A stretch of DNA of 56,429 nucleotides. Source: Lingula anatina (taxonomy: Eukaryota > Brachiopoda > Lingulata > Lingulida > Lingulidae). Below, in pieces: positions 47,790 through 56,429 of this stretch. The notes beneath the pieces were generated by a model, which was not told where the DNA came from, did not search any database, and saw only the letters and a list, made by a program, of their open reading frames with translations. The position numbers and the translations under genes were made by a program. The DNA is taken from NCBI RefSeq assembly GCF_001039355.2, contig NW_019773606.1:1-56429 (forward strand). The letters are read 5' to 3'. How positions within the stretch are numbered: the stretch's first letter is position 1; each line of letters starts with the position of its first letter.

Positions 47790-48330
47790 TGATAACCCAA
47801 TAAGGTAATCAAAATCTCTAAAATATTAATTGATATGATAAAAACATCTGCTTGACTCAAGTTGAGATCAGAACCCCCCCCCCCCTTCTTGGCCAAGTTT
47901 TTCTTTCTTTTTGGAAGGTCATTTAATATGACATCTTTTTTAGTAGGGTGAGACTCAGATGTAAGAGGGGGAGGTTTAGATGTAACTGCTGAAATTTTAT
48001 CACCATATGACTCAGGAGATTGGTCAATGACATCCTCATCTAGCAAATATGCTGGATTGCTGATAAAGATTGAGCCCAGTGAAGACCAAGACACCCCCCC
48101 CCCCCCCCCCAGAAATTTCAGGACTGCAAAGAGGTGTTTGCATGCACTTTTATATTGGCAGAAATCAGGGCACTCACAGCCGCAGGGATCCAATGAGATT
48201 TTCTGTCTGGTTATCATTCTTTGCTTTGAAATGGTTTGATGACAGCCTCTTGATGTTAAATGTAGTCCACCAATACATTACTTGCCTCACAAACTGCAAT
48301 ATTGGTCTGTTGTGCAGGAAAGTTGGTACT
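47790..48330 (-). pseudogene. SWIM zinc-finger fragment of a MULE-type gene
   Basis: An open stretch ends near 47771 and contains CGCECPDFCQYKSACKHLF, a SWIM zinc finger (C-x-C then C-x-H). Just upstream, in another frame, is NRPILQFVRQVMYWWTTFNI, so there is a frameshift near 48200. SWIM fingers follow the catalytic core in Mutator-like transposases and derived proteins. The tail is basic and disordered. Two C homopolymers in the plus strand (about 47875-47884 and 48093-48110) give Gly runs in the ORF and are typical sites of length error. Confidence 0.5.
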
Positions 48331-49138
48331 TCTTGACTGTATACACACATTTATATGGACTAAGATGGAAGTATATCTGTAAAATTGAATTCAAACAAAT
48401 GCCCAAACCTGGTGAAGGTATTATAACCAACAAGATTTTGGTGTGGTTACAGAACTTTATTAATCTAAACTGCACAAGAAACAGTGTGTATAGTATGGTG
48501 GCTGGAGCTCAACTGAACTAGAGGTCCAGTGCTACTTCTGAGGTGAGGGGTGGTCCCTCTCATTCTCATTGGTCAGTTCAGTATAATTTTATGCTTCTAT
48601 TTGAACATTTTATCTTCAGACGAGATCACTAAATTATCCCAAGTTAACAGTATCTTATATGCATGATTTTAGATTTAACAGATTACAGTTTGAATTATTG
48701 AAATGATCAGCATCCTGCCTTCATTGTAGCATATAATCTTCAGACGGGATCAGTTAGTTATCCCAAGGTAACAAAATTCTTCTGCAGACATGCAATTTTA
48801 TTTATCCAAATACATGTATGTATATTTCTTCTTATCAAAAACCATTGAGGTTTGTAAAATGTAAAATCATCTCTGTTATAGATCTCCCTTGCTCTTGAAA
48901 ATTGGTGCTCCAATTTTGTAGTTATTTATATTTGTCTAACTGTATATACAACTTCAGTCATTCATACATAATACATAATTGTCTCACTTACTATCTACAT
49001 ATTTCAAATATATAAATTTATTTATATATATAATGGTCTAGATATATATGACTTCATTTACTTATATATCAATGTCTCTAATTTTAATTACTAAATTACA
49101 TCATTTATATGAATTTATTTACTTATATAAAATCATCT
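48331..49138. other. AT-rich interval with a partial duplication
   Basis: A block containing ATCTTCAGACGAGATCACTA occurs near 48613, and a diverged copy (ATCTTCAGACGGGATCAGTT) near 48729, each followed by a TTATCCCAAG-like stretch. From 48940 to 49130 the sequence is TATA-rich with imperfect repeats. No coding exon is seen. Confidence 0.5.
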
Positions 49139-50466
49139 CTAAGTCGCTTTTGATGAAATAGTTCTACTGTTTTTCTGTAGCTTCATCTGTTGTGTTTGTT
49201 GGAAGGAATTGAGAAATTCTTCCTTAAACAAGGTGAAGTCTTTCCTAACTCTCTCTGGCAGAGTTTGAAACCATATATCTGCTCTTTTCTTTAATAGAAA
49301 AGGTAGATATTGAGTTTTGTCTGGCTGATTGGCCACAAACGCCTCATACTTTGAGCCAGTATTGTGGCTCTTCATCAGTGTCCCCATAAAAGGGATCTGG
49401 AGTAAAAAAAGTTGGTAAAGTTACAAGCACTTGGGCTGGCCTTTGTGGAAGAGGTTCTTCTGGTCTCCTGTTTGCCATTCCTGCTGCTGCTGCACTCCTT
49501 GTATTGACCCTATTATTGTTTGGCTAGATTTTCAAAACATTCAGTTCATGCTCACAGTCTTCCTTTCGTCACTTGTTTTTCTTTTCTTCCACTGATTCTG
49601 CCCATTGCCTTTTCCTTTCTTCCATACCCTCTAGCCACCTTTGCCTACTTTGTTCCATTTCATTGGCCCACTTTCTATGACTTTTTTCTACTTCTTTCTC
49701 CAGTGCGGCCCATTTGTCCCTCATTTCATCTTGTCTCTGAAACATTGTCTTGAGTATTCTGTCAACATCATCCCCAGTCGCTCTCCGTTTCCTCCTAGAG
49801 CCTGAAATAAAAATCATGTGTATAAAACATTTGCAAGGTACAATGTATGAGTTCAGTACCCTTTTAATACTAGACATGTTTTAGTTATGTAAACATAAAT
49901 AACTTGAATTCTGTTAAAAGAATAAAATAAAATGATGTAAATATATAAAACTTTAAGGTTGGAGGAAAATTTAATGACTAAACAATATCAATTCAAACAG
50001 TTCATAACTTTTATATTCTCAAACATCATGTTAACTTTATTTCTTTCTTCTAGAAACTGAATCTTTACTAATTAGCCATTTGTGTGACTAACAGAAACTG
50101 AAAGCAAGGATAACAGTACATTCCTGATGTACAGACACTGAACATTGTCTAGACTTCAATAAATAAACTGGTACGGCACCTCCATAATGTCTGGCCTGGG
50201 TATGTTTCATTCAACTTTTAAGATATTGCTGTACTCGGTGTTAAAGACAAATAGGTGGAACAGTGATAGAAATGTGTGTGAGCCGAAGAAAAATTTTCGT
50301 TGCTAGTATCACCAAATATATATAATATATAACAACATACTTGACCCACTGCTACTAGAGGGGTTGCTGTCTGCCCGTGGCCGCATAGGGGTGACCATTA
50401 AGTGGTCGTCTTCTGTCTCATCAATATCATCAACTTGAGTGTCTTCCTCTTGTGTCTCTTTCGTCT
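49139..50466 (-). pseudogene. Intron-split Gag-like retroelement relic
   Basis: On the minus strand, exon 50341-50466 (acidic, EEDTQVDDIDETEDDHL, then MRPRADSNPSSSS) splices with GT-AG in phase to 49569-49801. That exon has SRRKRRATGDDVDRI and a long charged coiled coil with repeated RQRW/RKRQW units, ending at a TGA. Directly downstream, without an intervening gene, are RPEEPLPQRP, TPDPFYGDTDEEPQYWL and, after a one-base frameshift, EAFVANQ and ADIWFQTLPERVRKDF. This is the pattern of a Ty3/Gypsy Gag capsid N-lobe (F-G-D...W...L...A-W...LP). The Gag assignment comes from this pattern, not from a search. No reverse transcriptase is seen in the window. Candidate further 5' exons (about 50547-50615 and 50816-50849) have plausible splice signals. 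Confidence 0.5.
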
Positions 50467-51571
50467 CTGCCAAAACAAGTCAATTTATTGTTTTTTTTTT
50501 GTTTTTTTTGAGTAAAGTAATTTGCAGATCTAATCTCTTCTCTTTTTTCATTGCATTTTTTCATTTCTTGTTCAAGAAGCTTGGCATGCAAGTCCTCCAC
50601 TACACTGCTCTCTGCAAAGACATGAAATCTATTGGTTATTCATTTCTTCATAGTATCACATAATATCACACATAAAAATGCTGAAACAAAATGATTAAGT
50701 GACTTTACTACTTGAGTAGTGAAATTACAATAATGAAAAATGTTGAAAACATTAATGAATGACTTAATATACCCTGAAGAACTTAAAAATAATAATTAAA
50801 TGCAAATAACTTACCTTTAACTGTCCTCTTTCTACTTCCTGCACTGCCTACAAAGGAAAATGTTGCATGTGCATTATGAATATGCGTTTTTTGTGAATAA
50901 GTACTAACAAAAGAAAATGAAAAAAGTATGCCTTTAAAACAAATTAAATTTTGCAACAGTTGTTAAACTGTGATATTTTCCATTAATATGTCAAATGTTC
51001 AGTTTTTATTCCACATATGTACTTGTTACCCTCCCTCTGCTACTACATGGTGTTGCTGTGGATGGCAGAGTGACAGCAGCCCTGGGCTCCGTATCTCGAA
51101 AGGTTCGCTATGTTGCGCACGTGCAATTTTTATTAATTGATTTTTGGTATAATAAATTTTACCATTATAACTTTCTTACATAAACAACAAATAATATTTT
51201 CCAATTTTAATTCCAATTCTAAAAAAGAACTAATGTTACTTGGTTCTTTCTTCAGTGCTGGTAGGATCCCTACTGCAATGAGATTTTAAATCTTACATTG
51301 CAGGGCAAGTTCATAACAACCAAATAAATAAATAAATGTCTGTCAAATGGCTGAAACCAGTCTATGTTCAGTATTAAGCTGAAATTCCTGGGAACAGCTA
51401 GAAAATCACAAGGAAATCTGACCAAATCTTACCATCAAACACATTAATGTATTCACCTTCTTTAACATCCCTACTATGCCATTTTTCACACGTCCTCAAA
51501 ATCATCTCTCATTAAAAAACCCTCTAATTCTATTGTTAAAGATCCATAGCTATATACCTTTTTTGGATATT
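50467..51571. other. No firm gene; possible minor exons
   Basis: Two short minus-strand stretches with splice-like ends (about 50547-50615 with EDLHAKLLEQEMKKCNE, and about 50816-50849 with SAGSRKRTV) may be earlier exons of the Gag-like relic. The rest of the interval has no supported feature. Confidence 0.35.
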
Positions 51572-51829
51572 TTAATTTGACCTTATCAAAAAGAACGGTG
51601 TCACAAGACCTGCTATACTTTCCCTTACAAAAAGGGACATTCCTATATTCCTGGCAACCTTTTCTCCTCTACGATTGGTATCAAAGCATTTTTCATAATC
51701 ATACACAGCAGCACAGTCTGTGTTTGGACATGTGACATACCTAACAAAATTGCCTCTGTCTATATCCATCGCTTTATGTAGGTAGTATAGAGAGGCAGGG
51801 AAAAGAGCAGCAACCCTATCTAAAAACAT
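51572..51829 (-). pseudogene. Fragment of a TNP2-like transposase gene
   Basis: Eighty-five open codons contain FVRYVTCPNTDCAAVYDYEK and NRRGEKVARN. A hydrophobic start (FPASLYYLHKAM), a VxCPxxDxxYxYxxC knuckle and a basic run are the order seen in invertebrate TNP2/DUF4218-type transposase proteins. It lacks the catalytic part. The stop at 51572 and missing partner exons mark it as a relic. Confidence 0.4.
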
Positions 51830-52344
51830 ATTTTCACGCTGAAAGCTTAGTCACTGATAGGATGACTGATTTCCAAAAAAGAAAAAAATACAGGAACCAA
51901 ATCATTAATTTTGACACCTTTCTATGAAGTGGGTCATTTGGTCTGTAATACTAATACAAAGAACTAGCAGGTTCCATATTAGCAATAAAATTACAGTTAA
52001 CAATGAAATTATTACTTAACTGTATACTTACACACATACCTCTTTAAAATTGTTTCAGAAGATCACCACAGTCACATGCCAGTTCTTGCCCAGTTGGCCA
52101 AACCAACCTCTCTGCTTTAATTTTCTCTTAACTAAAAAATAAGCATATATGTCTTAGGGAAACTTAATCTTTAATGCAATCTTTTCAGAAAGTTTTTAAA
52201 AATCCAAATCTTTTCTAAACATATCAATCATCATATGTAGATATTATGATTTTTACAAGTTTTATTCTATAACGTACCACTTCCAAATTCTTAATTTTGC
52301 AATTTTTACATCAAATACCCTGTATATAAACGTATATATACGTA

Positions 52345-52370
52345 TGATATATATATATATATATATACAT
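52345..52370. repeat. (AT)n microsatellite
   Basis: A TA dinucleotide run sits among TATATACGTATATAC-like repeats, just beyond the 3' end of the Tc1-like relic. Confidence 0.85.
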
Positions 52371-52629
52371 ATACAGTATTGGTTATACAAATATATACAA
52401 AGCAAAGTATTATACAAATTAAAATAGATATAAATTAATCTGTATAAAAAGTACAGGGCTGTTTAAAAAACATATTTACGATATTGTACATATTTACAAA
52501 GTCAAAGCCTAAAAATACCACAGCAGTAACTTATATTTAATAACCTTTGGCTCTGCTATCAAGGTGAATAAGATAAATATAGATTTTTATTTTACCATCT
52601 TCGAGCAGAATACAATTATATTTAACAAA

Positions 52630-54240
52630 AAAAAAGTACATTACTTCGGACATTACCTTCTGAATGTGGTTAACATACTTAACACACTTAGCCTGATCCA
52701 TGTTTGTCCAAAATTCTTCAATGGCAGCTACCAGTTGATCTTTCGTTCTTGGTTTTGCCCAATTCCTGATGAAATACTTCAGTTCAGCCCACAGCAGCTC
52801 GATGGGGTTCAAATCAGGGCTCTCGGGGGGCATCTGAAACCAGTTGTTGTGTTGTTAAAAAAAATGTGGCGGTCAACCTGCTGGTTTGCATGGGTGCGTT
52901 ATCAGGTTAGAACCTGTGCCCCAAGGGAAACCTGTGGTTAATTCAGAAGAGATAACGAAATGTAACTATTTTCAGGGTTTTCAGTTAATGAACAGACATT
53001 GACAATGTACGTATTGATATACAATAATACTGATTGACTCTGTTTTAAAACTGCTGATTGTCGCTTACCTTTCTTGCAGAAGTGGAATCAGAGTGTCATG
53101 AAGAATGTCCTATCTGGTACACTTCACTGTTCATTGTGCCAGTGAATGTAACTATTGGTGTTACCCCTTTTTGTGAAATGTCTGAAATAGATAATATCAG
53201 TCCATTAGTTTACATGTACCGGTACTTGTACTCTTATATTAAAAACCTAGTTCTCACAGTCCTGGCTATTTAGATTTCATACCAGGACTGTTAAAGTACT
53301 CATTAAATTTTAATTCATCACATTTCTACAAGTGAAGTAAATATATTTTTCACATCAGTATTAAATATTCCACTGTAGCGTTTAACCTGCCCATACATGG
53401 ATCTTGTACAGGTACTTAGGTCTGCTGTGTAGTGGGTATGGCAGGCTAATGTCATTTCAGTTTACATCTCTTATCACTTTCTGGAAAATATGTCAGCAGT
53501 TTGAGTCCATTTCCACTGTACACTCATCTGAAGTAAATGAGCAAATAGTATATTATTAAATAAAACAATATGAAACTCAAAAATCAAAAAATTATTGTAA
53601 ATGTTTGTATGTATATATCTTTTCAACAACGGTGCTAATATAAATGAATTTACAAAGTGAGCAGAATAAAATATCTTAAACATATGCACTTAATCAACAA
53701 CACATACGTTGTATTTTGAATGCAGATCTGTAGATTTTTGCTTACTTATTACCAGGAAACACAATGTCCTCAAATTTGTCTTTTATTACCAGGACCTCCT
53801 GACACCAGTTTACTCTTTTCAGACAGTTGATCAATCCTCACAAGCTGGCAGTAGTCTTTCCCACTTTTCACCCAGCCAACCTTCTTTCTTAATCTCCATA
53901 CAGCGCTGGATGACACAAGCAGACCTGTTAAAATTAATGAAAAAGAACGGGAGTTATATGAACTTTCAGTTATAAAATTTTTTCTTTATATATACAAATT
54001 TATTTGAAAGTGGTGTTGTTTTCACCTGTATGTTCTTTGAGAATCTCCTTCAAGTCTTTGGCAACCAGCTCCTTATTCCTGGTCATCTTGTCATCAATGA
54101 CCGTCTTATGAAGGTCTGTGAACTTAGTGGGCTTTCCTGATCTGATGTGGTCATGTAATCCTTCTCCATCCTTCCATCTTGTCAGTAGATACCTTGTCTG
54201 CTCAGCTGGACATAATCTTGATCAGCATTTACACCATTCA
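52630..54240 (-). pseudogene. Decayed Tc1-like (IS630-Tc1-mariner) transposase
   Basis: Reading down the minus strand, recognisable blocks come in the correct order: HTH region (HDHIRSGKPTKFTDLHKTVI near 54130, then KEILKEHTG), GWVKSGKDYCQLVR near 53880, a degraded first catalytic block (VQWKWTQTADIFSRK near 53490), KYLYKIHVWAG (near 53400), TPIVTFTGTMNSEVYQ near 53140, PDNAPMQTSR near 52900, and the C-terminal SPDLNPIELLWAELKYFIRN (52740-52830). Stops and frameshifts lie between them, and the first catalytic Asp-Glu stretch is no longer legible. The D of the DNxP-like block and the E of NPIE survive. DDE transposases of this type cut and paste at TA. The element is dead. I could not fix the terminal inverted repeats. 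Confidence 0.85.
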
Positions 54241-55440
54241 ATTCTCTGTCTGGCAGTCTAAAATGTTCAAAGTATATGTCTACCAGCTGTATAATATTTC
54301 TTTAAATTCTGTATTTATTCTGTATATAATAGATCAGCACAGCATTATTGTATGTATTATATTAAGTTATAGCCTTTTGGTAAAATGTATGAATATACCT
54401 GTCTGAACCAACTCACATGTCCAAAACTTTCCACATGTTAAAAAGTTCACAAACAAATCTACAGATATGGGCACCAACATGAAATCACATCATATGGCAT
54501 TAGAAAGGGTTAAAAAAGAAAAGAAGATATCAGGATAATGGTTTCGACTTAGACTTAACATGTATCCTTTGCTCTTTCATGGTTAACTTACTGCTGTTAG
54601 TCTGTGTATTTACACTGTTTCATTTGTTGTCATGCTGATCTAATTGTGGTTTTTCTCATATGCCAGAATAGAGCCAAATTTAAAGCCAAGAACGACAATA
54701 GTCAAATGCTATAAAGTTAATCACAATAGAAAATTCAAATTTTATGAAAGATGGTTGTGCAGGATCTTGTCTATTGATCAGCTATACTTGGTACAGAAAA
54801 TGGAGTTAAAAAGCTCACAATGACAGATACGAACAGAACTGACGACTGGACAGTAAGGCAGGCAGACAAGTATAAATATCAAACAATACAAAAGACTGAC
54901 AAAGACAAATAAAGGAGAGACAGTAGAAAATTAGAGAGAATTGACATGTGAAAATGGCAAAAGAGACAATTAAAGAATATCAAAACATTAAAAGCAAGAC
55001 CCATTAAATGAAAGCAACAAGAATGAACAAATAAACAGAAATATTAATTAATGAGTAAGTAATGTAAAAGGAAAATTAATACCACAAGAATCTGCGAACA
55101 TATGATAGTCACCTTCCAAGGGTCATGGAAACAGAAGTATGTGAAGCCAAAACGAGGCTGAAACGCAGAAATGGCGAGCGTACATTTTTTTATGCACATG
55201 ACTGTGAATTGATTTATGCCATTCCTAGCTTAAGGCACAGTTCCTTACATGCTTACATTGACAGAAAGCTGAATAAATTTGCCACAACTTTCTGGTAATT
55301 TTAAGTTGTGCAGAGGCCTCTGTAGATACAAAAATCAAAGTTAAAGATGAAATTATTTTAATGTAATGATTTTAATGAAGGCCAGGGCAGGTGTGTCACA
55401 GATGAATGAGTGAATGGATATGAATACATGTTTACCATGG
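54241..55440. other. No gene seen
   Basis: AT- and purine-rich DNA. The plus ORF at 54179-54406 overlaps the start of the Tc1-like relic and is a shadow. Between 54830 and 55090 the plus strand is strongly A/G-rich with GACAAA/GACAGA-like words but has no clean repeat period. No feature is supported. Confidence 0.5.
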
Positions 55441-55441
55441 C

Positions 55442-55625
55442 AGATAAATCCACCTTGTATTTGTTGGCACTCGTCAAGAAAATCCTGTAAATAATTGTCT
55501 AAATTATCTGGCTTAGATACCCCAGAGAATAAAGCAATGAGAAAACGCTCTTTGTTGGGAGGTTTACTATTTTCCCTACTATGGGCCAGAAATTCTATCT
55601 TGTGCTCTGAAATAATGGAAGCAAA
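55442..55625 (-). pseudogene. Transposase fragment (WPIVGKI / LFSGVSKPDNL block)
   Basis: On the minus strand, WPIVGKIVN is followed, after a frameshift near 55570, by KERFLIALFSGVSKPDNL and NYLQDFLDECQQIQGG. The paired blocks FWPIxG...PFxxALFxGxSKPxNLxxxLxDFxxE are the central motif of a TNP2-like transposase family common in invertebrates, here recognised from memory. The plus-strand ORF at 55495-55758 is its shadow. The fragment could be part of the same copy as 51572-51829, split by the Tc1-like insertion, but order and distance do not prove this. Confidence 0.55.
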
Positions 55626-55804
55626 TCAATATAAAACTGCAAAATCATCTGGTAAAAAGGCTTCTACATTGCTTGATGATTCCTCATCTGAGTCTTCTAC
55701 GCCAAAAAGGCTCCCTCTCGTCAGCGCGCTCTTCTATTTATTGTACCACCAGTGTTAGCGCTGGCGGTACACATGGTTTTAGTCCCGTCCGGATCGTTCC
55801 CTTC

Positions 55805-56429
55805 AGGTCATCTTGACCTTGAAATTGACCTTTGACCTACTTTTCACCATGAACTGAACTATGCAAATTTTGCTTCCCTTTTTTCTCCAAAACTGGCTGA
55901 GATAGGTCCATAATTACTATAGAACTTGAATAGGAAGTCATATACTGGCAATCTAAATGTGACCTTAAAATTGACCTTTGACCTACTTTTCACCATGAAC
56001 TGAACTTTGCAAATTTTGCTTCCCTTTTATCTCCAAAGTTACGCTGTATCAAAAAGTACATTGGTGGTGAAAGCAAAATGTACAGTACGGTAATGGATAA
56101 TAAATTTTGAACTCCAGAAAAATAAAACATAAGGCTTGGCAAAGCAGACAACTCGTGGTCAAAAATGACATTATATCATCAAATTTGAACATCTCGAACT
56201 TCAGAACACCTCCCATTTCAAGAATTTTGACCAAAATGACCTTTTCTTTATTTTAATTAATTTTTTCTGTAGGAAATTTATGGCACATTATGGTAACTCC
56301 AAAATTATAACATTTAGTCCCTTATATCTCCAAAACTGGCAGAGATAGGTCCATAGTTACTATTGAAGTTGAATAGGAAGTCATATACTGGCAATCTTAC
56401 TGTGACCTTGAAATTGACCTTTGACCTAC
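55805..56429. repeat. Repeat with about 146-base period carrying TGACCTTTGACCT
   Basis: The block TGACCTTGAAATTGACCTTT followed by GACCTAC occurs at 55814, 55960 (with one change) and 56403, at spacings of 146 and 443 bases (about three units). Between copies, CTCCAAAACTGGC, GAGATAGGTCCATA and GAATAGGAAGTCATATACTG recur. The middle (56050-56280) has diverged or is interrupted. It runs off the window end. Confidence 0.85.

Noticed and set aside
55495-55758. Plus ORF with a hydrophobic segment and Ser/Lys tail
   Set aside because: The minus strand encodes a recognisable transposase block over most of the same bases.

Overview
This is an intron-rich, AT-rich eukaryotic nuclear window. Introns are almost all GT-AG, there are CA/TG microsatellites and many relics of animal-type DNA transposons. 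The proteins are clearly metazoan: a RAB5, TAF5, ciliary EFHB, 25-residue RPL41 and an animal PGRP. The secreted SH3b-PGRP architecture and the transposon families fit a marine invertebrate, most likely a lophotrochozoan, but I cannot name the species. Three single Ns are present (5816, 21787, 39854).

From 1 to 25.7 kb there are five compact housekeeping or ciliary genes: PP2D1 (+), EFHB (-), RAB5 (+), TAF5 (-) and RPL41 (+). EFHB and RAB5 are head to head, as are TAF5 and RPL41, so each pair probably shares a bidirectional promoter. As I recall, human chromosome 3p24 holds the EFHB/RAB5A head-to-head pair with PP2D1 adjacent, so the trio looks like old microsynteny. I joined exons by hand; in PP2D1, EFHB, RAB5, TAF5, the PGRP, the MFS transporter and the CUE-like gene the summed lengths keep frame.

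From 26 to 36 kb lie a secreted peptidoglycan recognition protein with an N-terminal SH3b domain (-) and an MFSD4/NaGLT1-like sugar transporter (+). The transporter has a GC-AG intron. From 36.9 to 44.9 kb is a gene I do not recognise: a CUE-like N-terminus, a long low-complexity exon with about five degenerate repeats of 32-36 residues, and a separate C-terminal exon across a 4.8 kb intron.

From about 40 to 55.7 kb the DNA is mostly a transposon graveyard, nearly all on the minus strand: a DUF6729-like gene, a TTF-zinc-finger fragment, a SWIM zinc finger, an intron-split Gag-like gene, TNP2-like fragments and a decayed Tc1-like transposase. Smaller elements sit in introns of the good genes: a solo LTR in RAB5, MITEs in PP2D1 and the CUE-like gene, and a foldback plus a dispersed repeat in the PGRP gene. 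The window ends in a repeat carrying nuclear-receptor DR1-like half-sites.

I found no prokaryote-style defence system, CRISPR array, rRNA or tRNA. The strongest leads for novelty are the repeat-bearing CUE-like gene, the duplicated splice acceptor in TAF5, the degenerate PP2C active site, the SH3b-PGRP and the DR1-bearing repeat.
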